Shown piece after piece: positions 43,981 to 55,301 of a DNA stretch of 64,000 bases. The translations under genes and the position numbers were made by a program. This DNA is from Sipunculus nudus (lineage: Eukaryota; Annelida; Sipuncula; Golfingiida; Sipunculidae). The notes beneath the pieces are model-generated. The model searched no databases. It was not told the origin of the DNA and saw nothing but the letters and a program-made list of their open reading frames with translations. How positions within the stretch are numbered: position 1 is the first letter of the stretch; each line of letters begins with the position of its first letter. Location: assembly GCA_026874595.1 (NCBI GenBank), contig CM049308.1:74060624-74124623 (forward strand), in the 5' to 3' direction.

Positions 43981-46405
43981 GGTGAGCGAATAGCCTCATT
44001 TATCACAACATAAACCCCGCCACAAGTCTCATTCATCACACTAACCTTGACTTAACTAATCAGTTGTATGGTTGTTTTTGTTCGTCTCCGTATAACCAGT
44101 TATTACCTTCGTGTGTGTGGGCTGTCCTTCACTCAGCGCTATTTCAGCGACACCTACAGCACTGGTGTATATTGTTACACTTACTTTTTATGACCTATCA
44201 CCTTGAAACAGAGTGCGAATGGTTAACGTCATTGATGATTCATTTCGTTTATGATCAATATAAACTTAGGGAACGGCGATCCTTAGTGTCGTATAAAATG
44301 AGTTATTCTGTGTTCCTGAATTTACAGCGTGGGAAATCCTTTCTTCTGTGTTAACTAATGAGCTTTTCTTCCACTCAAAAAGATCTGTCCGTAATAAAAG
44401 TCAAAATAAACTCATTTTTGATTATATTCTCGATCGTCCAACCTTGTTGCACCAGGTAATGATCATAGTCAAGGTACCAAAAAACACTACAGTCCCCCAC
44501 AGAGCCCGAATTATCTCAGCCCGGTGCGATTTCATTCAATTATGTCCACTCCAAGGCTGTGCGTTGCCCTTGTGTCATTGCCCCATGGAACCCTTTCATA
44601 TAAATGAATTGCCAATGGAATACCACGTTGTCCTGGAGCGGGTCCGTTTGAGCTGTTTATTACGTTTGTTATTACCTGTTATCCAGTTGGTTATTGTCTA
44701 CAAGAGGGCGTACTTCCAGAGCTGGGCAAACACAGCCAATGAACCGTTGGTGTTAAAAGCGACAGGTGTGTTGCCCTCGCGAGTCAAATAACTAAACTTT
44801 CGAAGCTCCGAGCATAACTGGAAGAGTTTACCCCAGATTTTACACTTTTCCGTTAAGTGAAAATATCTCTGACTGTAGTGACGTCACTGGTTAGCTTTTT
44901 TGGGCTTAAATCCCATTCAGCGCGAAATCCTGTAGCAGTAATTACTGAGTGCAAACGTAGAGGTGTAATCCAACCTATTGTATCGTATCCAAAGTATATA
45001 TCAGAGGAATTATTTTAAGTTACTGCGGTCCAGTAAACCAAGAGACTTCATCAATCCCATGCACATTTTTGACAATATTTTCATCCTAAGGATCAGTTGT
45101 GTTACTAGTTATAATTAACATATCCCTAGTAATAACATATCACTAGTTATAACGTATCACTAGTTATAACATATCACATATCCCCGTCACCAAATGGCCG
45201 GCTTATTCCTGATTTATGATCATCAGGGTTTCAGTTCAATGGATCACCCGGCTTATCAGCTAAGTACGTCAGGTCAGCGCTTAGCGTGTTCCTGTTACCC
45301 AGTAATTCGTTTTTTTAATCACCAATAAACACACATACTGGTGGTACCTAGATTAATATCAAATCACTGCCAATGGCAATGATTGACGATATTGATTAAA
45401 AGGCACTATATATGTACCACACATATCAGTAAAATTGCGATAGCTAAGTATCTCCGATGGTCATAACTGAATCACTGGTTATGTTAATCCACGAAGTTTG
45501 TATTTCAACCTCTACAACTGTATTTCGTGTGCCATCACCCTGAATGACTGAGTGGATCACTGTGAGCTAAATCCAGGGAGAGAGTGTTTCTATTTCTAGT
45601 TGGCAGTGGCACTTGACGCAATTCAACAGAGTGTGAGAGTCAGTTATAAACCCGGCTATGTATGCCTTCGCATTAGCCCGCTGACGGATTAATGGCCTAA
45701 GGACCAATATTTTTTTATAAGTGTTTGTTCGTCAAGTTAGGGACACCTCAGTCCCGCAGTAAATAATGAACTGCAGACCACCGACTGGCTTTCCGCGCTT
45801 CGTATGGGCAACGTGTTCACATCAACAATTCTGCCCTTGCTTCTTCTTGGCTTGTATAAACACGTGTACCTGTGCGCGTTCAATGATATTTAATGTAAAA
45901 GGAACAAATGTCACACGGTTCGTACCCCCGAGCCTAAGACCGCTCTCTGTATCAACATATGGAGCCATTTGATTCAATGAATATACTGTTGATATGAATT
46001 CGCCCACCTTCCGCGCTGAAAGTAATTTCAATTGGCGCTGAGCAGTGTATTGTGTGCGGTCACAGATCGGTCCACGTATCATGAATGTCTGCTTTATATG
46101 AGCAAATCCGCAAGCTCGCTACATTACTAACCTCATGGACAATTTTAACTGTAATGTGGCAGTCCCTAGGCATCTACAGTGTTTGCATATCTAAGCCAAA
46201 GCCTTTCTATGTAGTTCCATTAACCGGGGACACTGAGTTTTGCCATATCTCTTATACAACAAAGTTAACCAAACAACTTGAGTGGGTGTTTCCTTTAGCT
46301 TGTTGAATACAAGGGGCGGTTACCAGTTACAGGATCTTTGAAAGAATTGGGGTGGAAATCAAGTATAAAGTGATTGCTCTTAACTTTACACATACATCTT
46401 GCATT
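43981..46405. other. Intergenic sequence
   Basis: Medium-length open frames on both strands (e.g. 44,348-44,791) have no recognisable domain. A short tandem motif 'cactagttataac' repeats at 45,100-45,175. Promoter sequence for the minus-strand ORF at 43,980 would be expected at the left edge. Confidence 0.4.
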
Positions 46406-46745
46406 CAGGCGCGGATCCGGGGAAGAAGTCAGATCAATGTCTGATTTTACCTTAAAAAAATTGCAACAAAAGGTTTTTTGATTTCATATTGTTTATTTGG
46501 TCATAAAGATCTCAAGAAAAAAAGTCTCCCAAAATCGGAGCCCGGGAAAGGGGAGAGATTACATAATTTCAAGATGGCGGTCGACAAGAATTTTACTCGT
46601 CTATAACTCCTTAATGCTTCATTTTAACTCCCATAAATGTATTACAGACAGATAGAAAGATGATACCAAAGAACCAAATAAGCATAAAAAAAAGTTCTGT
46701 ATGACGTAATCATGACGTCAAGTTGATGTCATGACGTCATGAACA
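46406..46745. repeat. Left terminal inverted repeat of the nuclease/CXC transposon
   Basis: Matches 52,358 to about 51,930 in inverted orientation with small indels. It is rich in 'atgacgtca' palindromes near its inner end (46,700-46,742). Confidence 0.75.
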
Positions 46746-46920
46746 ACCACTTTTACATCTAGAGCAATTCGACTTCGCAAATTTTTCAGTAATATATTAG
46801 AAAAAAACTACATAACTAGGTCTTTCAACAGAATGACACCAGGTTGACATCAAGTTGACTTAATGTGTCGTCATTGCACCGGGCTAGGCAGGCTACATTG
46901 TACATTTCAATGTACCATGT

Positions 46921-48458
46921 TCAAACATCAGATTCAGAGTCATCGTTTTCGTCTTGGTCTTTGTCAGAATCCACAAGATCAGATTGGTTGAACGGGTTTT
47001 CACAAGACAAAGTCTGACACTGCCCACATGCAGATGTACAAGGTAAGCCATATACCTGACAGGTGCAGCGTCGTGAGGTACATCCAGCTGTGCAATTGCA
47101 ATGAACAACCTTCAGCAGGCTATCCGGCGCTGGAGATTTCGCAGTCATAATTGGACGGAATTGGCTATTTTCATATTGCCAACCCCACTGTGTAGCATCA
47201 AGATCACTCTCTTTGCCGAGCCATGTCATTATCTGGTAATAACATCTAAGAGAATGGTACGTAGTGGCTGATGGAGTAGGGGGGAGCCTTTCTGGGGCCA
47301 CAAAACTTGTGGCAGAAACAACCTTCCTTTTCAATACACGTTGCCTCAAACCAACCAATTCATCAGATGCTTTTCCTCCAAACAGCAAAACCATGGCTTT
47401 ATGCCCAGCCTGTTCAATTTTCTCACAGGTCTCACCAGGGTTGGTAAAGCAAACTGCACATGATTTCATATCTGTCTCACCCTTAACCAACCTCTGGAAA
47501 AGTGGCTTTTTCCCAACACCCAATATTCGCGAAGTCGTATCACATCCTGTAAAGCTGTGCGCGAATAGCAAGTAAGTACACAGTGGTTCCCCTAACAAGA
47601 CTTTGAGTTTGTTAATGTTGTACACATGAATGGTGTCCTTGGATTTCTTGTCAGAGCGAAAGAACAAGCTCTTATTATCTGGATTCATGAAACACAGGAG
47701 AAGCACCAACAAATCTGTGTCCTCTCCAATAAGAGTGGTGGACCCATACGTAGGGCTGCAATGGCAGCTTGAACAATTTCCGTATCAGCGTCGCCCTCAC
47801 AGTTCACAACATCGCACCCATTTTTCCTCAGCTTGGCACTAATGACATTTATCAGTGCTTGTTTGTTGCTTCCCCTTCCTAGAGAGTTGTCTTTTTTCCC
47901 CATAAATTTTGATTCTGGAGTAACACTGACTAATGGTTGCGATTTTTGTTGACGCCTCTCATGGCAACAATTCTTGATTGACGGTACATTATCTTTGTAT
48001 CCGTCAAACACCACAGTAGCTTTTCCATAGTTCTTAAGGGTGAAGTCTACATATGAATCAGCGATGGTGCCATAGGTATCGCCTTTAGTCCATGAGACCC
48101 GATGAATGAGAGATCCACCATCTAAAACATAATTGTCAGTCTTAGGGATTTCAGTTGTAACAGCTTTGCCAGGCTGCCCTTTCGCATATTCGTCAATAGC
48201 TCTGGCCAGTTGCGGTTTCTCTGGCTTTCTGAGGACATACTTTGCCTCAAATAGAGCTGGTGGAAATGGACTTAATTCATATTCAAGTGCACTTTCCAAA
48301 GACACATCTCCAGCCCTCGAAATCACAATCAGTCTCTGAAACAGCAATGCAGGGTCTATGGACTTGTCAGGTGCTACTTTGACAGCGGATGAGTCACCAA
48401 GTGCTTTTGCTTTGTCTTTCCTTTTAAAAGAGTATGTAAATACTGGTTGCACCCACAA
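46921..48458 (-). pseudogene. Transposon protein C-terminus: FEN1/XPG-like nuclease plus CXC domain
   Basis: All five signature places of a FEN1/XPG 5'-nuclease fold appear in order: YVLDGGSLIHRVSW (N-terminal Asp), ATVVFDGYKDNVP (FDG), CEGDADTEIVQAAI (E.D.E), LIGEDTDLLVLLL (ED.D) and FTGCDTTSRILGVGKK (GxD with the helix-hairpin 'G.GK'). A frame break near 47,735 falls just before the ED.D motif. The C-terminus has a tesmin/TSO1-type CXC motif, HCNCTAGCTSRRCTCQVYG and then PCTSACGQC, a zinc-binding DNA-contact domain, followed by an acidic tail. Nuclease and CXC identities come from motif pattern. Confidence 0.75.
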
Positions 48459-49342
48459 GCTTATCGATCACTTTCTGTCCTACTCTTTGAAAGTCATCAA
48501 CATCAACAGTTTCATGAGCTACTAAATCTGTAACAATATTGCGCAAAGTACTGTCATCTGAAAATGGGCTACATGACTCGAGTTTTGCCTTGATCTTTGA
48601 CAAGTCTGTCTGGTCTCTTTTTATCCTTGCCTCTGACCCCTCTTTATGCTGCTCACTTGTTGTGAACACATTATGAGTCAATTCCTGCAAAGCAGCATTG
48701 TATTCCGAACACACGGGTGCTGACATTGTCCATAGGGTACGCTGCTCTTCAGTTACACCACTGCCTCTTGTCGGACCTCCAGAAGATTTCAGTGACCTCA
48801 TCAAAGTCTGCTCAATCACAAGATCTGCCCCAAAATTTATCTGTTCTTCGAATTACATGGAATCCCTCCATGAACATTCTGAATACTTCTGGGTTTCTAG
48901 ATTCAAGGTCTTTCATCTCTTGCAGATATAGATATACTGACTTCAGATAATTATTATGACCTGCTGCTGCAAAGATAGGTAAACATTGCCCTAAAGCCCA
49001 GAGGTGTGTGGCCCAAGAACCTGTTCTATCTGCATATACAAGCATTCTTGTGGCTTTAATTATACCCATGTATGAAAGCCAAAGTTTGCTAGTCCGCGAC
49101 CGTTCAGCAAGGCCACTCCTTTTCTCTTTGAGAATTCTGTCCACTTCCACCTTCTTCTCAGAGAGGACAGACTCATCAGTCGTGTCTCCTGTTAACAATG
49201 AACTGTAGAGTTCATCACATTCAGTGACAATCCCTGCAAAATCTGCATCTTGGTCCTTCAATTCAGTGACCAACATCCCATTTAAACACTTCTCGACCAA
49301 CAGATGGCCCCTGAAACCACGTTGTACAGACTTTCCTGTCAT
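48424..49342 (-). pseudogene. Transposon protein middle region, helical, unknown
   Basis: Two pieces (49,342-48,812 and 48,819-48,424) follow the core after a one-base break: MTGKSVQRGFRGHLLVEKCL, a long helical part with WATHLWALGQCLPIFAAAGH, then MEGFHVIRRTDKFW, and, after another break, IEQTLMRSLKSSGG with a Lys/Glu-rich helical end. No known domain is recognised. Confidence 0.6.
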
Positions 49343-49344
49343 GA

Positions 49345-50578
49345 TGTTTTACAGCATTCTCTCCATAAATCTCTTCAAAAACGTCGTGGAGACCAGACCC
49401 GGCCATGAGGGTCCCAATGGCGCCGAGCAAGTTCATTAGTGTATGAAAGCTACCAAGCATTAACACGATTGTTTTCAATGGGCTATCCTTTGGTGAGTTG
49501 TGGATAATTTCAGAAGCCTTCCAGAAAAGGGGTTGATCAAACGTAATGACGGGTGGAACATTGTGCCTGTGCGCAAGACTGTTAATGTAGGTAAGAGTGG
49601 ACAAGATACAGGTTGGGTTCCCTGGATACATGTCAATCATTGGCAAGTAGTTCATAGAGGACTTGCCGGGGTGTTCCCGACCGCTGTGGATAACATGCAT
49701 CACTCCTCCCCAGTTGGGGACTGGTTTACGGAAACACAGAGAGAGCTCCCAAAGGATGTCGACGGACGGTTATCAGCCACAAAACTGTGGAAGAGATTGA
49801 AAGATTACATTGCGACGCGCGTAGTTCGAAAAGCGGTAATCTGTAATGTTAATCCTTGCCATTTCTGTGACCTTTAGAACCGATGAACTTCTTCTAGGTA
49901 TTACATGCGTGGTTTTCACTCCTGGCGTGGTGGCAGCAATCATACCCATGCCATGAAAGGTCCCTTTCCCATCGATGGTTAAGATATTGTGGTCAACGTT
50001 GTCTGCTGCAAACACAACCATATCCAGTATCGGTCCTAATACATCATTCGAAACCACATCTGCAGCATTCTTCTGAAATCTTTGCACCTCAGAATATGAG
50101 GAGCAAAACCCCATGGTCGACAGATTGTCCACAAGAAATCTAGACTTGTACAGGTAGTGCAGCTGTGACGCCAGCCCAATTTGGAGTGGGGCTATTACAG
50201 CACGTGGACGAACAGCCTGTATAATTGATTGACCAATGGATGCTACTTTCTGATGCTTGGCAGTCCCAACAAAGATCGGGTCTAACAATGAACGAAGGAA
50301 CATCGGAAGAAAGTCAAGGGCAGGACTCAAACTAAGACTTGTTGACAGAGGATACTGATTAGTAACTGACGGAACAGTGGTCTTGATTTCACTTTTGATT
50401 AACCTAGCAGCAGCATCAATAATGGCATGTTTCTGACTCTCTTCATCTCCACAACGAGCAGTTCTAAAATATTCGCAAAGTATTTTCGATGTATTTTCTC
50501 GCATAGTCACTATATCATGGAGCCCTTCACCCTCAGCTATGAAAATTGAGTCGTCATAGTGCTCTTTCAGTTTTTCTT
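49345..50578 (-). pseudogene. Transposon protein central region, possible RNase H-like (DDE/DDD) core
   Basis: Contains VVFAADNVDHNILTIDGKGT (first acidic candidate, ADN.D), NYLPMIDMYPGNPT, PPVITFDQPLFWKA (second, TFDQP) and IVLMLGSFHTLMNLLGAIG (third-helix region). The spacing of two Asp motifs followed by a conserved helix is what a DDE/DDD transposase would show. In related sequences I remember an acidic residue where this copy reads FHTLM, but I could not check. Two stops (TGA TAA) lie at about 49,773. Transposase role is inferred, not proven. Confidence 0.55.
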
Positions 50579-51282
50579 TAAAGTATTGATTCCCATATAG
50601 TCATCCTCTAGTAAATAGCCTTTCATTTCACTTACCAGATCTGAAATTGTCAACTGTTCTTCATCATTCATTTCTAAATATTCACATGCTTTCAAAACTG
50701 CCTGCTGCTGGTCCTCATTTTTAGGTCGACCCAGTCTCTTTCTTTTTATCTCAGATAGTCTGAATTGCTCAGGGATGTCCCGTCCTGTTCGAAAGTTTGT
50801 ACTGCAGCATGAAGATCTTAACCGAAATACTGAATTCGGCCACGAACAGTAAATGCCCAATCATCTGCACGTTCTTCACAATGTCTTAGTACAGTCTGAG
50901 GGAAAGAACTAGTTTTCACTTCACTAACTGGCCCATCACGACCGTGGTTACTCCTTACAATTTCCTTTCCACAGAACAAGCAGTCTGTTTTATTATTATA
51001 GGGACCCAAGCTTACACGTGCACTCCTCTTCTTTATTGGTGAATGTGATGGACCAGGGTTTAAGTCTCGCTTAACGGCTTTTGGATCCGTCCAATGCTTC
51101 CGACATTTCTTATGGACTCTCTGACCAGCTTTTGCAACAACATCCGTCTGGCCACGCATCCGACTGTATTTATTGATTGTATCAGCACCTTTCTCAAAAA
51201 GAGAATTTCTCTGTCATCTTCATCACCATAATTCTTCTTTACAGATTGGACAGACTTCTGCTTCAGGATCACTTAAACTCAT
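50567..51282 (-). pseudogene. Transposon protein N-terminus: zinc-binding Cys/His clusters
   Basis: Starts MSLSDPEAEVCPICKEEL (Cys-x2-Cys), then after a frameshift GADTINKYSRMRGQTDVVA and QRVHKKCRKHWT (His-x3-Cys), together a probable zinc-binding unit. A second unit follows with DCLFCGKEI and later HCEERADDWAFT. A stop and a deletion interrupt the next Cys cluster near 50,825. The last part (TISDLVSEM...) is helical with acidic residues. Confidence 0.7.
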
Positions 51283-51929
51283 GCTTAGGCTCGTATGAAT
51301 AAAAACCCAAAATTCTTTATACTTTTATTTGGGCTTAGACTCCGATCTCTTCAAATTGAAAGTACATGTAATTTATGAAAAATCTGCATTCTGTAGGCAT
51401 GTGCTTTAGGCCACAGGACATCAAGTTGAACAAATAACTCACTTTATGAGTTATCACTCTTTATTGCATGGCAGTTTCGTACATACCTGGTGTTTCTTTT
51501 CATTATGTTTCGTGCTCACGGCTACAAGTCTAATATCATTTTCAGCAGATCTAGACACTCGCAAGCATGGCTTCAATTAATTTTTCGTTTATTTTAGTTA
51601 AAAGTCTGTGATGGCAGCACTAAAATCATGAAATGTATTAGGTGCTAAGTAAACAAAAAATTTGGCTTACCATTGATAATGAAAGTCTGGCCTTTGCACT
51701 TTCATGAATTTAAAAGACCATGTCTATTTCTTAAAGTTAATACTATCTTTCATTATTAATTGCACCCAGCATCTCCACAGAACATTAAAGAGACATAAAA
51801 TACATTAAATTAGCAAGTTATTTTTAAATTAGAGAGCGGAATTCAAATAAGCTTATAAAAAAGTCCTGTATGACGTAACCATGATGTCATGTCAGATAAA
51901 ATTTGTAACAAATAAAGCGCCGTGACAAG

Positions 51930-52358
51930 TTTTACCTGTCATGACGTTATGGTAATGTTATACAGAACTTTCTATAAAGCTAATTTGATTCATTGGTATC
52001 ATGATTTTATCTGTTTGTAAAACATTTATGGGGTTAAAATGAAGCATGAAAAAGTTGTTGGCAATTGAAATTCTGGTCGACCGCCATCTTGAAATTATGT
52101 AATCTCACCCCTTTCCCGGGCATCGATTTCGGGAGACTTTTTTTCTGGAGATGCGGAAGACCTAAAGAACTATTTAAAGCAAAAAAAAACTTTTGTTGCA
52201 ATTTTTTTAGGGTCATGACATATATTTTCATATATTGACCTGCCTAAAGGGGGGGGGGACCTCTTCCACCTGCATCAATCAACGATCTTTTTTAAGACAT
52301 TTTTTATGCATGATTCCCGTTGACCCCTCCCTGCCAAAAAATCCTGGATCTGCGCTCG
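51930..52358. repeat. Right terminal inverted repeat of the nuclease/CXC transposon
   Basis: Inverted counterpart of 46,406-46,745. Its inner side adjoins a separate small palindrome (51,848-51,984) built on 'cctgtatgacgtaaccatgatgtcatg' and its degenerate complement. A G-run at about 52,251 interrupts the outer part. Confidence 0.7.
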
Positions 52359-52418
52359 TCTTGCATGCAGAAGTACATTTATGTAGGGAAGAAAATGACG
52401 AGAGGCGAAAAATCCAAC

Positions 52419-52470
<52 letters not shown>

Positions 52471-53571
52471 CTATTTCACCGTTTAGTTTAGGTTCAAAAA
52501 AGGGGGCCGCCCCTCCTTTCCCGTCTAAATTTTACCCTAAATATCCACCAACTTTTTGCTTCTCCAAGAACTATTGATTTGTTTAAAAGGGCGTGGTTAA
52601 GATAAAAGTATGGTTCATTAACTATAAATATCACACACAATGCAACACTTTCTGTTCACAGGAAACCCCTCCTCATGACCTGGACGAACGGAAACCATAC
52701 ACCGTATCATGTATTGATTGCTGTAAATGACAGAGTAAACAAGCATTAAGTTCAGTTTATCACGTCACTAGTACTTTAATATACACTGATCGTAATGATC
52801 AAGCACGTGAAGAACCTTATCAAAATGCTTGGTTGAATTTTTAGCTGACATCAAAAGAATTTTAGAATTAATATTCCTGAGGAAGTTAGATTCTATCTTG
52901 ATATTTTTTCTTTGGTATATGAGAAAATAAAAGAAATAGCTAACCCGTGATAATTTGGTGAATAGAGTGTCACTAGATTTCTGGCAAGAACTGTCCATAT
53001 ACGTTAAAATACTGTTTCCTAATGAACTGGCTCAGCCTGTTGAGACTGTGCGCATCTGTAACACTATATAAACACTACACAAACCATAAACATAATATAT
53101 AGGTTTGTTTTTCGTATATATATACATATATATGTGTGTGTGTGTGTGTGTGTTTTCCGCCCCAGGGGTAAGTACTAGTATATAGCTATGATGGTAAAAA
53201 GCGTTTTTTCTGACAGTAAACCCTCTCTGCCTCGGAATTTAAAAAAGGTCTCCAACTATGATTTCGTTTTCTACTTTGTGTAATTAGGTGCCTAAACATG
53301 TTCAATAGAGTTAAACTCACAGCGGCAGAGATGTATAATTAACTGAAAATAAACATGAATACATATAGAGAGACGCTTACCTGTGTAATAAAATAAATGT
53401 ATGATACATTAATGATCCATAAAGGACAAAAAGATAGCAATGGAATCGACTGGAGATTTATTATGCTTGAACAATATATATATATATATATATAACAACA
53501 TACATACACACAGGTGTACACACATACACGATATTATTAATATATATATACATGTATATATACATGTATAT

Positions 53572-53610
<39 letters not shown>

Positions 53611-53781
53611 AGTAGAAATTATCTGCGAGAATGCAGTCTTTCCCACAGTGCTCTATGTTTTGCAACAGAGCATATGACTGAATTAAGTTTAACATATATC
53701 CCAATTAGTTGAACCTCAGTCACCCGATGAGCCGATGAGGCGAAACCGACGGTTGTGTTTCAGATTCATCACATACCTTAG

Positions 53782-53841
<60 letters not shown>

Positions 53842-54224
53842 GCGAATATGTGCATATTTGGGTAAACGCACAATGAGTAGAAGAATTGATTTAAGGCTGT
53901 GCCCTGTTTTTAATCATCTTGCTAAATTTCAATAAATATTGTTTAAACCAAATGTATATACAAATAAGCAAAGAAGTCTTACAAGTACCGGTAGCTCAAA
54001 GATGGAGCAGTCGAAGCAAAATCGTAAGTCTAGGGTTCGACACTTGGTCTATCGGAACTGAACTTTTCTTTGCATTCCTTTCCCATTTTTTTTGCAATGA
54101 TTTTCTAATCAAAGAGCATTATCAAAATTCATTATCATCTGCATTTGTATTAGCTTGTCAGGCTCCGTCTGTTGAAACTGGTTGATAGCTTGATTGGTGT
54201 GGTGTGTGACGGTATACGTTTTTG
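52359..54224. other. Intergenic, microsatellite-rich
   Basis: (TA)n at 52,424-52,467, TG/TA at 53,113-53,152, ATATAC repeats at 53,475-53,608 and (TA)n at 53,786-53,837. The Ile-Tyr-rich ORFs are artefacts. No gene is recognised. Confidence 0.7.
53986..54062 (+). mobile_element. tRNA-like SINE head, decayed
   Basis: 'ccggtagctcaaagatggagcagtc' resembles box A of a tRNA gene and 'agggttcgacacttggt' resembles box B, about 35 bp apart. The acceptor stem does not pair well, so this is a SINE fragment or tRNA pseudogene. Confidence 0.5.
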
Positions 54225-54642
54225 TCCCTCGTTGTGACGTGGTTTATCCTTGGTTGTCGCTTGCTGTCACGTGGTTTCTCCTTGGTTGTCTCTTGTTGTG
54301 ACGTGGTTTCTCCTTGGTTGTCGCTTGTTGTGACGTGGTTTATCCTTGGTTGTCGCTTGTTGTGACGTGGTTTATCCTTGGTTGTCGCTTGTTGTGACGT
54401 GGTTTATCCTTGGTTGTCGCTTGTTGTCACATGGTTTATCCGTGGTTGTCGCATGTTGTCACGTGGTTTCTCCTTGGTTGTGGCTTGTTGTCACGTGGTT
54501 TATCCTTGGTTGTCGCTTGTTGTCACGTGGTTTATCCGTGGTTGTCGCTTGTTGTCATGTGGTTTATCCTTGGTTGTCGCTTGTTGTGACGTGGTTTCTC
54601 CTTGGTTGTCGCTTGTTGTCACGCGGTTTTTCCTTGGTTGCA
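54225..54642. repeat. 32-bp minisatellite, 13 copies
   Basis: Consensus about 'ttgtcgcttgttgtgacgtggtttatcc' plus 'ttgg', period exactly 32 bp, with variation at a few positions (gtgac/gtcac; ttatcc/ttctcc; ccttgg/ccgtgg). Because 32 is not a multiple of 3, reading frames rotate, giving the apparent Val/Cys/Leu-rich ORFs, which are not genes. Confidence 0.95.
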
Positions 54643-54784
54643 TAACTGTTACAGACATTCAGGTCCGTTTGCTTAGGCAAAATAAACTGCTTTTTATTTA
54701 AGTATGAAACTGTACAACGTGTGGTACATTCGTGTTACGTCATATCTGTGAATAAATGAGGACATTTGTGAGGCCCCGTATAAG

Positions 54785-55097
54785 TGTTATACCGGGAAGA
54801 CAGACTTGACGCAGCACTTGTTCAATATCTTTATTCCGTATATCTCTATGTACACTCGACGACGTCTGATGATTAACTTCCTGACTACGACAAATACCCT
54901 ACTATTTATACACATACAGCGGATCGTAGCTGCAGCGACTCTCTCCATTAATTAACCAATCAGAGCTATACCTACCCGACCAATCAGCGATGGCTAGGTA
55001 ATCACTGGACCGTATAACGTCTACTGACTCCGTGGGTGACGGACCTCTGTGGGCGCAGTGCCGCTGGTGCATACTATACACTAAACAACCTTATGAT
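54785..55097 (-). repeat. 3' LTR of the Ty3 element
   Basis: 313 bp, from tgttatacc to ttatgat on the + strand. The only difference seen from the other LTR is at about 55,038 (GGGTGACGG here, GGGTAACGG there). Confidence 0.93.
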
Positions 55098-55301
55098 AAT
55101 ACCCCCCGGCTTGAAAAGTTTGGTCCTCCAAATTACACAAAATACACATGGGACCCTCGAGTGCACCAGTAACATTATATCTGAATACTAATAAGACATA
55201 TGCAAAATACACTTTAAAAAATAAGATATATATTCAAGTTAAAGATACAGAGTCTCTTTGAATAGTAATTGTATCATAAAAAAGTTCATTTATCCATGTC
55301 T

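Larger units (their letters stand above)
46921..51282 (-). pseudogene. Broken coding region of the transposon protein (zinc clusters, DDE-like core, XPG-type nuclease, CXC)
   Basis: Pieces in order on the minus strand: 51,282-50,567; 50,578-49,773 continuing in the same frame after TGA-TAA to about 49,345; 49,342-48,812; 48,819-48,424; 48,458-47,685; 47,712-46,921. Neighbouring pieces are continuous in homology-like order but change frame near 51,235, 50,825, 50,575, 49,345, 48,820, 48,450 and 47,735, and an in-frame TGATAA lies near 49,773. The whole would be about 1,400 aa in one exon. Single-base breaks without splice signals point to decay (or assembly indels) and not introns. Broad equivalents occur as 'uncharacterized' CXC proteins in many marine invertebrates (from memory, not searched). 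Confidence 0.75.
46406..52358 (-). mobile_element. DNA transposon (about 5.95 kb) with long TIRs encoding a nuclease + CXC-domain protein
   Basis: Both ends are inverted copies: outermost 'caggcgcggatccgg' (left) and 'cgagcgcagatccagg' (right, read inverted), then a ~300-bp inverted block with 'aaaaaaattgcaacaaaag', 'aaaaaaagtctccc', 'cccgggaaaggg' and 'agattacataatttcaagat'. Candidate 8-bp target duplication TCTTGCAT lies at 46,397-46,404 and 52,359-52,366 (one extra T on the left). A single minus-strand coding region, now broken, fills the inside. The FEN1/XPG-type nuclease suggests the Academ superfamily, some of which are described with an XPG-like nuclease, but Academ target duplications are reported shorter (3-4 bp). 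The assignment is open. Confidence 0.75.

Noticed and set aside
44348-44791. 147-aa plus-strand ORF
   Set aside because: No recognisable domain, no splice or start context, and composition like the flanking non-coding sequence.
54346-54701. Val/Cys/Leu-rich ORFs resembling a membrane protein
   Set aside because: Frame rotation of the 32-bp minisatellite; no stop codons occur in the unit, so ORFs arise by chance.
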